A DNA stretch of 64,000 bases, from NCBI GenBank assembly GCA_016806145.1, contig CP063166.1:2790001-2854000 (forward strand), in the 5' to 3' direction. Source of the stretch: Variovorax paradoxus. Its GTDB lineage: Bacteria; Pseudomonadota; Gammaproteobacteria; Burkholderiales; Burkholderiaceae_C. Positions 46,068-56,713 of this stretch are shown in pieces; positions within the stretch are counted from its first letter, which is position 1; each line of letters begins with the position of its first letter. The notes under the pieces were generated by a model. That model was given only the letters and a program-made list of their open reading frames with translations, had not been told where the DNA came from and did no database searches. The position numbers and the translations under genes are program-made.

Positions 46068-47411
46068 ATGCCGTTTCGTATCGCTACATTTTTAATAGCG
46101 TCTCTCCTCGGCGGAGCGGGCGTTACAGCCTTTTTCGGCTGGAAACTCGGCTGGCTCGGCGCCTGGGCCGGCGCGGTGGTCTGGCTGGGCTTCGATGCCT
46201 GGCGCGCCAAGCGGCTGCTGCTGATCCTGCGCAACGACGCGGTGGGCCTGCCCAGCCGCGGCGTCGGCATGTGGGGCGAGCTGGCCGAGCGCATCCGCAA
46301 GCTGCTGCGCGACCGCGAGCAGCAGATCCGCCAGGCCGAGGACCGGCTGCATGAGTTCCTGGCCGCGATCCAGGCCTCGCCCAATGGCGTGGTGCTGCTC
46401 GACGAGCAGGGCCGCATCGAGTGGTGTAACCAGACCGCGGCGGCGCAGTTCGGCATCGATGCCGAGCGCGACCTGCTGCAGCACCTGGCCAACCTCGTGC
46501 GCGATCCGGCTTTCGTCGCCTACCTCGCGTCGTGGAACTACAGCCGCGACGTCGTCATCGACGGCCACGGCCTGGGCGCCCAGCGCAGCCATCCGGTGCG
46601 GCTGTCGGTGCAGGTGCATCCCTACGCGGGCAACCGCCGCATGCTGCTCACGCGCGACATCACCGCGCTCGAGCAGGCCGAGGCGATGCGGCGCGACTTC
46701 GTGGCCAACGTCTCGCACGAGATCCGCACGCCGCTCACGGTGCTGGCCGGCTTCGTCGAGACGCTGCAGAACCTGCCGCTCGATGCCGACGAGCGCGCGC
46801 GCTACCTCGGCCTGATGGGACAGCAGTCGCATCGCATGGAAACGCTGGTCAACGACCTGCTGACCCTGTCGCGGCTCGAGGGCAGCGCCGCGCCCGGCGG
46901 TACCCAGTGGACCCGCATCCGCGCCTTGCTCGCGCAGTGCGAGGACGAGGGCCGTGGCCTGTCGGGCCGGCTCTCGCCGCAGCTGGGCCACAAGCTGTCG
47001 TTCGCCATCGATGCCGATTCCGAGGTGTCGGGCGCAGCCACCGAGCTGCAGAGCGCGATGTCGAACCTGCTGAGCAACGCGATCCGCTACACGCCCGGCG
47101 GCGGCGAGGTGGCGGTGAGCTGGCGCGTGCTGCCCGACGGCCGCGGCGAGTACGCGGTGAAGGACACCGGCCCGGGCATCGCGGCCGAGCACATCCCGCG
47201 GCTGACCGAGCGCTTCTACCGCATCGACCGAAGCCGCTCGCGCGAGACCGGCGGCACCGGGCTCGGGCTGGCGATCGTCAAGCACATCGCCCAGCGCCAT
47301 GGCGCGGAGCTGCGCATCGAGAGCACGGTGGGCAAGGGTTCGCGCTTCGCGCTGCTGTTCCCGGCCACGCGCGTGCGCGAGGCACGGGTGATGGCGCGGC
47401 AGCCGGCCTGA
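46068..47411 (+). CDS. phoR: phosphate sensor kinase PhoR
   Basis: A 447-residue sensor kinase. An N-terminal membrane segment (ATFLIASLLGGAGVTAFFGW) is followed by a cytoplasmic PAS domain around residues 95-190, then the H-box VANVSHEIRTPLTVLAGFVE with His217, the N-box NLLSNAIRYTPGGGEVAV and the G-boxes VKDTGPGIAAEHIPRL and TGGTGLGLAIVKHIAQ. It senses the state of PstSCAB through PhoU and phosphorylates PhoB. Confidence 0.95.
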   Translation: MPFRIATFLIASLLGGAGVTAFFGWKLGWLGAWAGAVVWLGFDAWRAKRLLLILRNDAVGLPSRGVGMWGELAERIRKLLRDREQQIRQAEDRLHEFLAAIQASPNGVVLLDEQGRIEWCNQTAAAQFGIDAERDLLQHLANLVRDPAFVAYLASWNYSRDVVIDGHGLGAQRSHPVRLSVQVHPYAGNRRMLLTRDITALEQAEAMRRDFVANVSHEIRTPLTVLAGFVETLQNLPLDADERARYLGLMGQQSHRMETLVNDLLTLSRLEGSAAPGGTQWTRIRALLAQCEDEGRGLSGRLSPQLGHKLSFAIDADSEVSGAATELQSAMSNLLSNAIRYTPGGGEVAVSWRVLPDGRGEYAVKDTGPGIAAEHIPRLTERFYRIDRSRSRETGGTGLGLAIVKHIAQRHGAELRIESTVGKGSRFALLFPATRVREARVMARQPA

Positions 47412-47441
47412 ACGGCCGCGGCGCTTTCACCGTTCAGCCGC

Positions 47442-48788
47442 TCAGCCGCGCACGCGGTGCGCCATGGTCCAGCGCAGCAACGCGCCGAACAGCAGCGCCG
47501 TGACGGCCAGCGCCGCGGCGCCCATGATCCAGAACGCCAGCGGCGACTGCATGGCCGGCCAGGGGCCGAGCCCGCGGTAGGCCAGCAGGTAGCTGCCGCC
47601 CAGGCCCACGACCCACAGCAGCGTGCAGTAGATCGCCAGCGGCGCGAGCGTGACCCGGTAGCAGCGCAGCACGAACACGCACAGCGTCTGCAGCGCATCG
47701 GCGAAGTGGTAGAGCGCCACCACGAGCAGCAGAGCGCCCGCGAGCGCGATCACGGCCGGCTTGTCCGAGTACACGGCCGCGAGCTGGAAGCGCAGTCCCC
47801 ACATGGCGAGCGCGAACAGCAGCGCGCACAGCACCGTCAGCTCGAAGCCGGTGCGGCAGGCGCGCCGCGCCAGCACCGGATCGCCGGCGCCGAGCCAGAA
47901 GCTCACGCGCGCGCTGGTGGCGATCGCGAGCGACAGCGGCACCATGTAGGCCACGGCCAGCAGGTTGGCGGCGATCTGGTGCGCGGCGGCCGCGGTGGTG
48001 CCCAGGCGCGCGATGAACAGCGCCATCAGCGTGAACGAGGTGACCTCGACCAGCACCGCGAGCCCGGCCGGCACGCCCAGGCGCGCAAACTGGCCGATCT
48101 GCGCCCAGTCGGGCTTCTCGATCGATTGCCAGAGCCGGTAGCCGCGGTAGAACGGACTGGTGCGCAGCAGCCACACGGCGCAGCCGAGCATCGCCCAGTT
48201 GACGACCAGCGTGGCCCAGCCGCAGCCGACCAGGCCCATGGCCGGCAGGCCCGCGCCGCCGAAGGTGAACCAGACCGACAGCGGCAGCTTGATCGCCAGC
48301 GAGCCCAGCTGCAGCCAGGTCACGAGCTGCGGCTTGCCCAGGCTCTGGCTCAGCGTGCTGAAGAGGCGGAACAGCAGCGCGGGTGCGAGCCCGAAGGCCA
48401 GCACCATCAGGTAGGCCTCGACCTCGCCGCGCATCGCGGGCGGCACCTGGGTCCATTGCAGCGCCGGGCCCGGCAGCAGCAGCAGCGCCATGCCCACCAC
48501 GATCGCCAGCCCCGCGAGGTAGAGCGACTGCCGCACCGAGCGGCCCACTTCGGCGCCGCGGCCGCCACCGTGCAGCTCGGCCCACACCGGCAGCAGGGCC
48601 TGCAGCACGCCCATGAGCGAGACGTAGACGCTGACGAAGATGGCGGCGCCGACCGACAGGGCGGCCAGCGCGTCCTCGGAATAGCGGCCGGCCACGATGG
48701 TGTCGGTCACGCCGAAGGCCATCACGGCCAGCTGGCCGACCAGCACCGTGCCCGCGTGGCGGGCGATCAGTCCGCGTTCGCCCCTCAC
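47442..48788 (-). CDS. MATE-family efflux protein
   Basis: A 448-residue protein with twelve predicted helices, matching the MATE fold. The GTG start at 48788 overlaps the stop of the glycosyltransferase-like gene as GTGA. Early family segment: GQLAVMAFGVTDTIVAGRYS; mid segment: ARLGVPAGLAVLVEVTSFTL. It likely exports drugs or metabolites using Na or proton gradients. Coupling to the neighbour suggests export of a related lipid or sugar product (inference). Confidence 0.88.
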   Translation of the reverse strand: MRGERGLIARHAGTVLVGQLAVMAFGVTDTIVAGRYSEDALAALSVGAAIFVSVYVSLMGVLQALLPVWAELHGGGRGAEVGRSVRQSLYLAGLAIVVGMALLLLPGPALQWTQVPPAMRGEVEAYLMVLAFGLAPALLFRLFSTLSQSLGKPQLVTWLQLGSLAIKLPLSVWFTFGGAGLPAMGLVGCGWATLVVNWAMLGCAVWLLRTSPFYRGYRLWQSIEKPDWAQIGQFARLGVPAGLAVLVEVTSFTLMALFIARLGTTAAAAHQIAANLLAVAYMVPLSLAIATSARVSFWLGAGDPVLARRACRTGFELTVLCALLFALAMWGLRFQLAAVYSDKPAVIALAGALLLVVALYHFADALQTLCVFVLRCYRVTLAPLAIYCTLLWVVGLGGSYLLAYRGLGPWPAMQSPLAFWIMGAAALAVTALLFGALLRWTMAHRVRG

Positions 48789-50548
48789 CGCGGCGCGATC
48801 TTCTCGTACAGCAGCAGGTCGTCGGAGGGACTGCTGGGGCGGCGCAGGGTCCCCGCGAAGCGCCATTGGTCGAGCGAGATGATGGTGTGCAGCCGCTCGA
48901 TGGTCTCGGGGGCCACCAGCAGCCACGGGCAGTCGGTGCCCAGCAGCAGCGGCTGCAGGTCGAAGCGGCCGTGGTACTGCAGCGCCGCGATGTGGGCGCG
49001 GCTCAACGCCAGCTCGGCCACGCACTTGGGATGGCCCACGCGCTCGGTCACGGCGCGCACCTGCGGCGCGTAGCTGCGCGCGTAGTCGATCGGCGGCAGC
49101 CACAGCGTCATCAGCAGCATCCAGCACAGCGCGGTACCGCCAGCCGGCAGCACCAGCGTCTTCCAGAGCGCCGCGCGGTGGCGGCCGGTGCGCCAGCGCA
49201 CCAGCCAGCACCAGGCGATGGTGGCGGCGAGCGCGAGCACGAAGGCGATCGGCGAGAACTCGGGCACGAAGCCCGGCACCAGCCGCGCCACGCTGGCCGC
49301 GGGCTTGGGCGGGTAGCCGGTCTGCATCGCGATCCAGTAGATCCAGCCCAGCAGCGCCAGGCCGCTGAAGAAGAGCAGGGTGAACCAGTCGACCAGCGCC
49401 GCCACGCTGCGCCGGAAGGTCGGCAGCGCGAAGGCCGCGAGCGTGGCCATCGCGGGCAGCGCCAGCATCAGCGAGCGGTCGGAGTAGTCGGTGGTCCAGG
49501 TGGCGGCCAGCGGCACCAGCGCGAACCAGAACGGCAGCGCCACGTGGCGCGCCGCGAGCTGGCGGCGCCAGCGCCACAGCGTCCACAGCGCGAGCGGCCA
49601 GGCCGGCCAGGTGAACCACAGCAGCAGCCGGGCCTGGCTGCGGATGTCGCTCGCGATCGAGGTGCCGGGATGGGCGCCGGGCAGGTCGATCTTCCATTGC
49701 AGCAGGCCGAGGCCGATCGCGAGCGCCGCGGCCAGCAGCGTCACGCCGGCCATGGTGAACAGCGCACCGCGCGTGTAGCCCGGGCCTTCGTCCTCGCCCA
49801 TGCCCGACCAGCCGGTGCTCGCGGGCTCGGCGGCGCGGCGCATGCGGCGGCGCTCGTAGGCGATGAACAGCACGCTGCCGGTGGCCAGCGCCAGGCCGAC
49901 GGTGGGGCCGCCGCTGAGCGTCATGCCCAGCGTGCCGACCACCAGCGCGATGACCGGCCCGGCGCGCCGGTAGGGCAGGGCCGCCACGCCGTAGAACAGG
50001 TGCGAGGCGAAGTAGAGCTGTGCCAGCGCGGGCGTGGTTTCATGGCCGAGCTGGGCCAGGCCCAGGCAGGCGATCAGCGCGAGCAGGGCGCCGTCGGCCA
50101 TGGCGCGCGCGTAGTCGGTCGGCCGCGCCTCGCCGCCGAAGGCGAAGGCCACGGGCTGGGCGCGCGCGGTGCGCGCCAGGTAATAGACCGCGTACCAGGT
50201 CGCGGTGAAGGTGCCCCACAGCAGCAGCGCGAACACGATGCGCACCGCGAAGTCGGGATGCAGCCAGGCGGGCGCGATCTTGATCGCCAGCGCGCCGATC
50301 CAGTACGGCACCAGCGCGGGCGTTTCGGGCGCGATGCCCAGCAGCCGCGGATCGAACCAGCGCGCGATGCCCTCGGTGCTGCGCGCCAGCTCGGCCATGT
50401 AGCCGAAGGCCGTGATGTCGGCGCTCTTCCAGGGTCCCCGGCCGACCAGACCCGGCAGCAGGTAGGCGGCGCACAGCAGCAGCAGCGCGATGCGCGGCAG
50501 CCGGCGCACGGCATTCTGGGCAACGATCGCGGGCGTGGGCTGGTTCAA
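48785..50548 (-). CDS. ArnT-like membrane glycosyltransferase
   Basis: A 587-residue membrane protein with about 12 helices. The first loop contains GPWKSADITAFGYMAELARS, resembling the periplasmic active-site loop of GT39/ArnT-class enzymes that use polyprenyl-phosphate sugars, and the C-terminus is a soluble domain (ECVAELA-type loop then YHGRFDLQPLLLGTDCPWLL). It could modify lipid A or another envelope glycan. It is translationally coupled to the MATE gene. Confidence 0.7.
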   Translation of the reverse strand: MNQPTPAIVAQNAVRRLPRIALLLLCAAYLLPGLVGRGPWKSADITAFGYMAELARSTEGIARWFDPRLLGIAPETPALVPYWIGALAIKIAPAWLHPDFAVRIVFALLLWGTFTATWYAVYYLARTARAQPVAFAFGGEARPTDYARAMADGALLALIACLGLAQLGHETTPALAQLYFASHLFYGVAALPYRRAGPVIALVVGTLGMTLSGGPTVGLALATGSVLFIAYERRRMRRAAEPASTGWSGMGEDEGPGYTRGALFTMAGVTLLAAALAIGLGLLQWKIDLPGAHPGTSIASDIRSQARLLLWFTWPAWPLALWTLWRWRRQLAARHVALPFWFALVPLAATWTTDYSDRSLMLALPAMATLAAFALPTFRRSVAALVDWFTLLFFSGLALLGWIYWIAMQTGYPPKPAASVARLVPGFVPEFSPIAFVLALAATIAWCWLVRWRTGRHRAALWKTLVLPAGGTALCWMLLMTLWLPPIDYARSYAPQVRAVTERVGHPKCVAELALSRAHIAALQYHGRFDLQPLLLGTDCPWLLVAPETIERLHTIISLDQWRFAGTLRRPSSPSDDLLLYEKIAPR

Positions 50549-50580
50549 AGGGCGATGGACGGCGGCGGGTGGGGGAAAGA

Positions 50581-50610
50581 AAAAGGGCAGCGCGGTAAAC
50601 CGGGCTGCCC
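50581..50610 (-). terminator. intrinsic terminator of rpmE2
   Basis: On the minus strand the stem GGGCAGC (50610-50604) pairs with GCTGCCC (50591-50585), with the loop holding a short CCGG pairing, followed by TTTT-C-TTT. It lies 31 bases after the rpmE2 stop and is a strong Rho-independent terminator. Confidence 0.85.
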
Positions 50611-50641
50611 TCGACGCCAGGCCTGAGCCTGGGTGCGTGCC

Positions 50642-50914
50642 TTACTTGGAGGCAGCGGCGCCGGTCGTCTTGCCGAAGCGGTTGCGGAACTTCTCGACGC
50701 GACCGCCCATGTTGTCGACCGACTTCTGGGTGCCGGTGTAGAACGGGTGCGATTCGCTGGTGGTGTCCAGCTTGAACAGGGGCAGCTCGCGGCCGTCGTC
50801 CGCCTTGGCGGTTTCCTTCGTGTTCACGCAGGAACGGGTCACGAACTTGAAGCCGTTCGACATGTCGACGAACAGGACTTCGCGGTAATTCGGGTGGATG
50901 CCTTCTTTTGCCAT
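50642..50914 (-). CDS. rpmE2: 50S ribosomal protein L31 type B
   Basis: A 90-residue L31. The start is [20 protein letters not shown] and the mid-part [20 protein letters not shown] matches type B L31. It lacks the zinc-binding CxxC pairs of type A (a single Cys, in RSCVNT), so it is the zinc-independent paralogue often induced by zinc lack. An AAGGAAAG site precedes the ATG. Confidence 0.96.
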   Translation of the reverse strand: MAKEGIHPNYREVLFVDMSNGFKFVTRSCVNTKETAKADDGRELPLFKLDTTSESHPFYTGTQKSVDNMGGRVEKFRNRFGKTTGAAASK

Positions 50915-51049
50915 GGTCTTTCCTTGGGGGTCGATGCGAGAGCCACTGGCGGGCAGGACGCCGGCCGCACTTTTCGCGAAGCCGCCGATTATCGCATACT
51001 GGGCCGATGGCGGCCACTTCGGCCCGTCCCCAGCGAAACCAGCCCTCCC

Positions 51050-52117
51050 ATGACCTCCAGAACCCTGCGCGCCGGCCTCGTCGGCTACGGCTTCGCCGGC
51101 CAGACCTTCCATGCCCCCGTGCTCTCGGCCGTGCCCGGGCTCGAACTGGCGGCCGTGGCCAGTTCCCAGCCGCACAAGGTGCATGCCGACTGGCCCGGCG
51201 TGGCCGTGGTGCCCGACACGGCGGCGCTGGTCGCGCGGCCGGACATCGACCTCGTCGTGGTCGCCACGCCGAATGCCCAGCACCATCCGGTCGCGAAAGC
51301 GGCGTTGCTGGCCGGCAAGCACGTGGTGGTCGACAAGCCCTTCACGCTCGATGCCGCCGAGGCGCGCGAGCTCCAGTCGTTGTCCGAGCGCAACAAGCTG
51401 GTGCTCGCGGTCTACCAGAACCGCCGTTTCGACGCCGATTTCCTGACCCTGAAGGAACTGCTGGCCAGCGGCGAGCTGGGCCGCCCGGTCTATTTCGAGT
51501 CGCATTTCGACCGCTACCGGCCCGAGGTGCGCGAGCGCTGGCGCGAGCAGAAGGTGCCGGGCGCGGGCATCTGGGTCGACCTGGGCGCGCACCTGGTCGA
51601 CCAGGCGGTGCAACTGTTCGGCATGCCCGACACCCTGCAGCTCGACACCGCCGTGCTGCGCGACGGTGCCCAGGTCGAGGACTACTTCCACGCGGTGCTG
51701 CGCTACGAGTCGGGGCCGCGTGCGCCGCTGCGCGTGGTGCTGCACTCGACCACGCTCGCGGCCCACGCCGCGCCGCGCTACCTCGTGCACGGCACGCGCG
51801 GCAGCTACGTCAAGCACGGCGTCGATCCGCAGGAGGATGCGCTGCGCGCCGGCCGGCGGCCGCCGATGGCGGGGTGGGGCGCCGATCCGCTCGATGGCGA
51901 ACTCGTGCTGCCCGCGGCCGACGGCATGGTGGCGAAGCGCGCCCGGCCCACGCGCGCGGGCGACTATGTCGCCTACTACGCGGCCGTGCGCGACGCGATC
52001 CTCGGCCAGGGCCCGAATCCCGTGCCGCCCGCGCAGGCGGTGGCGCTGATGGAACTGCTCGATCTCGGCCGGCGCAGCGCCGAGGAAGGCCGCGCGCTGC
52101 CGGTCGCGCGCCCATGA
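51050..52117 (+). CDS. Gfo/Idh/MocA-family oxidoreductase
   Basis: A 355-residue NAD(P)-dependent oxidoreductase. The Rossmann motif is [17 protein letters not shown], the sugar-acid family motif is [20 protein letters not shown] (catalytic Lys in DKP) and [20 protein letters not shown] gives the active-site histidine. It acts on a polyol or sugar-like substrate, not defined. It is divergent from rpmE2 and its stop is directly followed by the rho terminator. Confidence 0.87.
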   Translation: MTSRTLRAGLVGYGFAGQTFHAPVLSAVPGLELAAVASSQPHKVHADWPGVAVVPDTAALVARPDIDLVVVATPNAQHHPVAKAALLAGKHVVVDKPFTLDAAEARELQSLSERNKLVLAVYQNRRFDADFLTLKELLASGELGRPVYFESHFDRYRPEVRERWREQKVPGAGIWVDLGAHLVDQAVQLFGMPDTLQLDTAVLRDGAQVEDYFHAVLRYESGPRAPLRVVLHSTTLAAHAAPRYLVHGTRGSYVKHGVDPQEDALRAGRRPPMAGWGADPLDGELVLPAADGMVAKRARPTRAGDYVAYYAAVRDAILGQGPNPVPPAQAVALMELLDLGRRSAEEGRALPVARP

Positions 52118-52152
52118 AAAAAGCGCGCTGCATCTTGCGATGCAACGCGCTT
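52118..52152 (-). terminator. intrinsic terminator of rho
   Basis: On the minus strand AAGCGCGTTGCATC-GCAA-GATGCAGCGCGCTT pairs at 13 of 14 positions, followed by a T-run. It ends the rho transcript and, with its other strand, may also help end the Gfo/Idh gene transcript. Confidence 0.85.
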
Positions 52153-52183
52153 CTTGGGAGGCGAGCTTCGGTCGAAGACCGGC

Positions 52184-53449
52184 TCAACCCCCGCGACGCA
52201 TCATGTCGAAGAACTCGACATTGGTCTTCGTCGCCTTCATGTTCTTGAGCATCAGCTCCATCGACTCGATCTCGTCCATGTTGTACATGAGCTGGCGCAG
52301 GATGCGGGTCTTCTGCAGGATCTCGGGCGCGAGCAGCAGCTCCTCGCGGCGCGTGCCGCTGCGGTTGAGCTGGATCGAGGGGAACACGCGCTTCTCGTAG
52401 AGGCGGCGGTCGAGGTGGATTTCGGAGTTGCCGGTGCCCTTGAACTCTTCGAAGATCACTTCGTCCATGCGGCTGCCGGTGTCGATCAGCGCGGTGCCGA
52501 TGATGGTCAGCGAGCCGCCTTCCTCGACATTGCGCGCCGCGCCCAGGAAGCGCTTGGGACGCTGCAGTGCGTTGGCATCGACACCGCCGGTCAGCACCTT
52601 GCCCGACGAGGGCACGACGTTGTTGTAGGCGCGTGCGAGACGCGTGATCGAGTCGAGCAGGATCACCACGTCCTTCTTGAGCTCGACCAGGCGCTTGGCG
52701 CGCTCGATCACCATTTCGGCCACGTGCACGTGGCGCGCGGCAGGCTCGTCGAAGGTGGAGGCGATGACCTCGCCCTTCACCGTGCGCTGCATTTCGGTCA
52801 CTTCTTCGGGGCGCTCGTCGACGAGCAGCACCATCATGTGGACCTCGGGGTAGTTGGCGCTGATCGCGTGCGCGATGTGCTGCATCATCACCGTCTTGCC
52901 GCTCTTGGGCGGCGCCACGAGCAGGGCGCGCTGGCCCTTGCCGATGGGCGCGATGATGTCGATCACGCGGCCGGTGATGTTCTCTTCGCCCTTGATGCCG
53001 TCGCGCTCGAGGCGCATCTGTTCCTTGGGGAACAGCGGCGTCAGGTTCTCGAACATCACCTTGTGCTTGTTCTGCTCGGGCGGTCCGCCGTTGACGGCGT
53101 CGAGCTTGGTCAGCGCGAAGTAGCGTTCGCCGTCCTTCGGAATGCGCACCTCGCCCTCGATCATGTCGCCGGTGTGCAGGTTGAAGCGGCGCACCTGGCT
53201 CGGGCTGATGTAGATGTCGTCGGTGCTGGCGGTGAAGCTGGTGTCCGGGCTGCGCAGGAAGCCGAAGCCGTCGGGCAGGATTTCGAGCACACCGTCGGCG
53301 AAGACCTGTTCGCCGGCCTTCGCGCGCTTCTTGATGATCGCGAACATCAGCTCCTGCTTGCGCATGCGGCCGACGTTTTCGATCTCAAGGGCTTCGGCCT
53401 GCTTGAGGACTTCAGACACGTGGAGTGCCTTGAGTTCGTTTAAGTGCAT
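52184..53449 (-). CDS. rho: transcription termination factor Rho
   Basis: A 421-residue Rho of normal length, with no insertion. The N-terminal RNA-binding domain has [12 protein letters not shown]; the ATPase has Walker [12 protein letters not shown], Walker [17 protein letters not shown], and the Q and R loops [17 protein letters not shown]. It hexamerises on RNA and ends transcription. It lies just upstream of trxA in the conserved trxA-rho order. Confidence 0.98.
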   Translation of the reverse strand: MHLNELKALHVSEVLKQAEALEIENVGRMRKQELMFAIIKKRAKAGEQVFADGVLEILPDGFGFLRSPDTSFTASTDDIYISPSQVRRFNLHTGDMIEGEVRIPKDGERYFALTKLDAVNGGPPEQNKHKVMFENLTPLFPKEQMRLERDGIKGEENITGRVIDIIAPIGKGQRALLVAPPKSGKTVMMQHIAHAISANYPEVHMMVLLVDERPEEVTEMQRTVKGEVIASTFDEPAARHVHVAEMVIERAKRLVELKKDVVILLDSITRLARAYNNVVPSSGKVLTGGVDANALQRPKRFLGAARNVEEGGSLTIIGTALIDTGSRMDEVIFEEFKGTGNSEIHLDRRLYEKRVFPSIQLNRSGTRREELLLAPEILQKTRILRQLMYNMDEIESMELMLKNMKATKTNVEFFDMMRRGG

Positions 53450-53590
53450 GGAACGACCCCTTGCGGGGGCAATCGAGGGGAAACGGAGAACAGGGGGGTG
53501 GTTCGATGTGAGACGAGAACTGCCTCACTGACCGGGGAACTCGAACCGGCTACCTGAAAGGGCCGGCGATCTGCTGGTGATTATGACAGG

Positions 53591-53626
53591 AAAAACGCGC
53601 CGGCCAACGCGTTGCGCGCTGGCCGG
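53591..53626 (-). terminator. intrinsic terminator of trxA
   Basis: On the minus strand CCGGCCAGCGCG-CAA-CGCGTTGGCCGG pairs at 11 of 12 with one G-U, followed by CGCG and TTTTT. It lies 12 bases after the trxA stop and should separate trxA from rho. Confidence 0.85.
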
Positions 53627-53637
53627 TTAGAAAGCAC

Positions 53638-53970
53638 TCAGGCGAGTTGCTGGTCGATGAAGGCGGTGAGCTGGGCTTTGCTCATGGCGCCCACCTTGGT
53701 GGCAGCGAGCTGGCCGTCCTTGAACAGCATCAGCGTGGGGATGCCGCGAATGCCGAACTTGGCGGGGATGTCGCGGTTCTCGTCGACGTTGAGCTTGGCG
53801 ATCTGCAGCTTGCCTTCGTAGGCGCTCGACACCTCGTCGAGGATCGGGGCGATCATCTTGCAGGGGCCGCACCATTCGGCCCAGTAGTCGACCAGCACGG
53901 GCTGGCTGGACTTGAGCACGTCGGCTTCGAAGGAGGAATCGGAGATGTGTTTGATCAGCTCGCTGGCCAT
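53638..53970 (-). CDS. trxA: thioredoxin 1
   Basis: A 110-residue thioredoxin. The redox site is [11 protein letters not shown] (Cys34 and Cys37) and the cis-proline loop is [12 protein letters not shown]. The ATG at 53970 has an AAGGA site; a longer frame upstream is spurious. A general disulfide reductant in the cytoplasm. Confidence 0.97.
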   Translation of the reverse strand: MASELIKHISDSSFEADVLKSSQPVLVDYWAEWCGPCKMIAPILDEVSSAYEGKLQIAKLNVDENRDIPAKFGIRGIPTLMLFKDGQLAATKVGAMSKAQLTAFIDQQLA

Positions 53971-54127
53971 GATGGAGTCCTTGTGCGCGGGGAGTTTCGG
54001 TGCAGCTACAGTGCGGGTCATTGTGACAGAAACCAAGGGGTGACGTGGCATGCACGAAGGCTATGGCGCCGATAGCCAGAGCCCTCGTCGCGACCCGCCC
54101 CCGCCACCGAATCCCCCGCGACAGAAC

Positions 54128-56713
54128 ATGAACGAAGGCCATCCCGTCCAGGCCCTGTGGTGCGACCCTGCCGATGGTGTGGTCGCGCGCATCGTGCGCG
54201 TGCTCGCCGAACGCCAGGCGCATGCGGCGCGCACGATGGTGCTGGTGCCCTATGCGCAGCTCATGGGCGTGGCGCAGGCCATGTGGGCGCGCTGCGGTTC
54301 GCCGGGCTTCGTGCCGCGCTTCGAGACCACGCGCAACTGGGCGCGCAGCGCGGGCGGCTTCGTGCCCTCGGACTACGACATCGCCTTCGACATGGCGCGC
54401 GACCTCGTGACCGCGCAGGGCCTGCTCTCGCAGACCGGCTTCGGCGCCGAACGCTTCGCGCTCGCGGGCCGCGTGGTCGAGCTGGCCTATCAGCTCGCGC
54501 CGCTCGCGGCCGCGGTCGCGCCCGAGGAACGCGGCAGCACCTGGGCCGAGCGCGCCGCGGGCGTGGCCGATGCGGGCAGCGAATCGGAGTGGTTCCGCAT
54601 CGAGAGCGCACTGATCCGCATCGCGGTCGCCTGGGCCGCGAACGCGAGCTATGCCACCGACGTGCTGCTGCGCGAGCCCGCGCGCGCGCAGATCGACGTG
54701 CTGATCGTGCTCGAGGGCTTCCAGACCGATCCGCTGACGCAGACCCTGTGCGGCCTGTGGGGCGAGCGCGCCGTGCGCCTGTCGCTGGTGCCGGCCATCG
54801 CGCCGCGCGGGCAGTCCGCGGCCCATGTGGCCATCGATCCCGAGGACGAGGCCGAGCTCGCCGCGGCCTGCGCGCTGCGCCACCTGGCCGAGGGCCGCAG
54901 CCCGGTCGCGCTGGTCGCCACCGACCGCGCGCTCACGCGCCGCATCGGCGCGCGGCTCAAGGGGCAGGGCGTCACGGCGCAGGACGAGACCGGCTGGAAG
55001 CTCTCGACCACGCCGGCCGCCGCCATGCTGATGAGCGCGCTGCGCGCCTGCGCGCACGACGCCGGCAGCGACCAGGTGCTCGACTGGCTCAAGAGCGGCG
55101 ACGACGGCGATGCGCTCGCGGTGCAGGGACTCGAGTCGCGGCTGCGGCGCGAGGGCGTGCGCGACTGGTCGGCCTGGTGCGCGCAGGCCGCGCGCAGCGA
55201 GAAGCCGCAGGACGTCGCGCTGATGCCCTTCACGAACGAGATCGAGGCCCGCCGCGCGCCGATGGCACGTGCGCGTCCGCTCGCCGAATGGCTGGTCGCG
55301 CTGCGCGCGCTGCTCGAGGCGGCCGGCCAGTGGGAGCCGCTCGAAGCGGACCTCGCGGGCGGCAAGGTGATCTCGGCGCTGTGGCTCGATGCCGGCGCGC
55401 ACGGCGACGACGAGGCTTTTCCTGGAGGCCGCCACACGCTGTCCGAGTTCACGGCCTGGGTGCGCGACGTGCTCGAGGACGAGAGCTTCGTGCCGCCCGT
55501 CATGGGCGAGATACCGCAGGTGATCGTGCTGCCGCTGCACCAGCTGCTGGGCCGGGCCTTCGGCGCGATCGTGATCCCGGGCTGCGACGACCGCCGCCTG
55601 CCCGCATCGCCCGAGCCGCCCGGCAACTGGAGCGCCGCGCAGCGGCTCGAGCTCGGCCTGCCTTCGCGCGAGGCGCTCGAGGCGGCGCAGCGCGCGGCCT
55701 GGAACGCGGCCCTGTGCAATCCCTGGTGCGAACTGCTGTGGCGCAGCGCCGATGCCAGCGGCGAGCCCGTGCGGCCCAGCCCGCTGGTGCAGGGCCTCGA
55801 GCTCGACCACGCGCTCGCGTTCACCGACGATCCGCGCATGCGGCGCGAGGTGCCCGTGCGTCCCACCCTCTATCCGATGCCCTCGGGCGCGCTGCTGCCG
55901 CTGCGCAACGTGTCGACCAGCGTCTACGAGGACCTGCGCCGCTGTCCCTATCGCTTCTTCGCGCTGCGCCAGCTCGGCCTGCGCAGCGCCGACGAGCTCG
56001 ATGCCGAGGTCGACAAGCGCGACTTCGGCAACTGGCTGCATGCGGTGCTCGGCCACTTCCACGAGACGCTGCAGCAGACGCCCACGCGCGACGCCGGCGA
56101 GCGCCTGCGCTTCATCGAGGACGCGGCCGTGCGCGCCACGCGCGAGTACGGCCTGTCGGACGCCGAGTTCCTGCCCTTCGCCGCGGCCTGGCCCGCGGTG
56201 CGCGACGGCTACCTCGACTGGCTCGCGGGCCACGAGGCCGCGGGCGCGGTCTTCGTCGAGTCCGAACCCTGGAAGGAGCAGCCGCTGGGCGCGTTGCAGC
56301 TGGTGGGGCGGCTCGACCGCATCGACCGCATGCCCGACGGCCAGCCCTTCGTGATCGACTACAAGACCGAGTCCTCGGCCGTGACCAAGGAGCGCGTGAA
56401 GGAGCCGACCGAGGACACGCAACTGGCCTTCTATGCCGCGCTGGTGGCCGACGACACGCTGCGCGCGGCCTACGTCAACGTGGGCGAGAAGTCCTCGGGC
56501 ACGCAGACGGTGGAGCAGCCGGTGGTGGTGCAGGCGCGCGATGCGCTGGTGGCCGGCATCCTCGACGACTTCCGGCGCATCGCCGAAGGCACGCCGCTGC
56601 CGCCGCTGGGCGAGGGCACGGTGTGCGAGCACTGCACCGCGCGCGGCCTGTGCCGCAAGGATTTCTGGAGCGACGATGCCGGCGCCGCCGTGCTGCAGGG
56701 GAGCACGCCATGA
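54128..56713 (+). CDS. addB: AddB-like nuclease/helicase-fold protein with Fe-S cluster
   Basis: An 861-residue protein. The N-terminal UvrD-like fold has no Walker A, as in Gram-negative AddB. The PD-(D/E)XK nuclease motif is GRLDRIDRMPDGQPFVIDYK. A cysteine in EDLRRCPYRFFALR (near 606) and the C-terminal CEHCTARGLC (about 834-843) form the C-N(n)-CxxCx5C pattern that binds a 4Fe-4S cluster in AddB. It forms AddAB with the next gene to process DNA ends for recombination. The ATG at 54128 is the conserved start. Confidence 0.9.
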   Translation: MNEGHPVQALWCDPADGVVARIVRVLAERQAHAARTMVLVPYAQLMGVAQAMWARCGSPGFVPRFETTRNWARSAGGFVPSDYDIAFDMARDLVTAQGLLSQTGFGAERFALAGRVVELAYQLAPLAAAVAPEERGSTWAERAAGVADAGSESEWFRIESALIRIAVAWAANASYATDVLLREPARAQIDVLIVLEGFQTDPLTQTLCGLWGERAVRLSLVPAIAPRGQSAAHVAIDPEDEAELAAACALRHLAEGRSPVALVATDRALTRRIGARLKGQGVTAQDETGWKLSTTPAAAMLMSALRACAHDAGSDQVLDWLKSGDDGDALAVQGLESRLRREGVRDWSAWCAQAARSEKPQDVALMPFTNEIEARRAPMARARPLAEWLVALRALLEAAGQWEPLEADLAGGKVISALWLDAGAHGDDEAFPGGRHTLSEFTAWVRDVLEDESFVPPVMGEIPQVIVLPLHQLLGRAFGAIVIPGCDDRRLPASPEPPGNWSAAQRLELGLPSREALEAAQRAAWNAALCNPWCELLWRSADASGEPVRPSPLVQGLELDHALAFTDDPRMRREVPVRPTLYPMPSGALLPLRNVSTSVYEDLRRCPYRFFALRQLGLRSADELDAEVDKRDFGNWLHAVLGHFHETLQQTPTRDAGERLRFIEDAAVRATREYGLSDAEFLPFAAAWPAVRDGYLDWLAGHEAAGAVFVESEPWKEQPLGALQLVGRLDRIDRMPDGQPFVIDYKTESSAVTKERVKEPTEDTQLAFYAALVADDTLRAAYVNVGEKSSGTQTVEQPVVVQARDALVAGILDDFRRIAEGTPLPPLGEGTVCEHCTARGLCRKDFWSDDAGAAVLQGSTP

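Noticed and set aside
53627..56632. 1001-residue minus-strand frame
   Set aside because: It is antisense to addB and runs out of frame through trxA, where real thioredoxin motifs lie in another frame.
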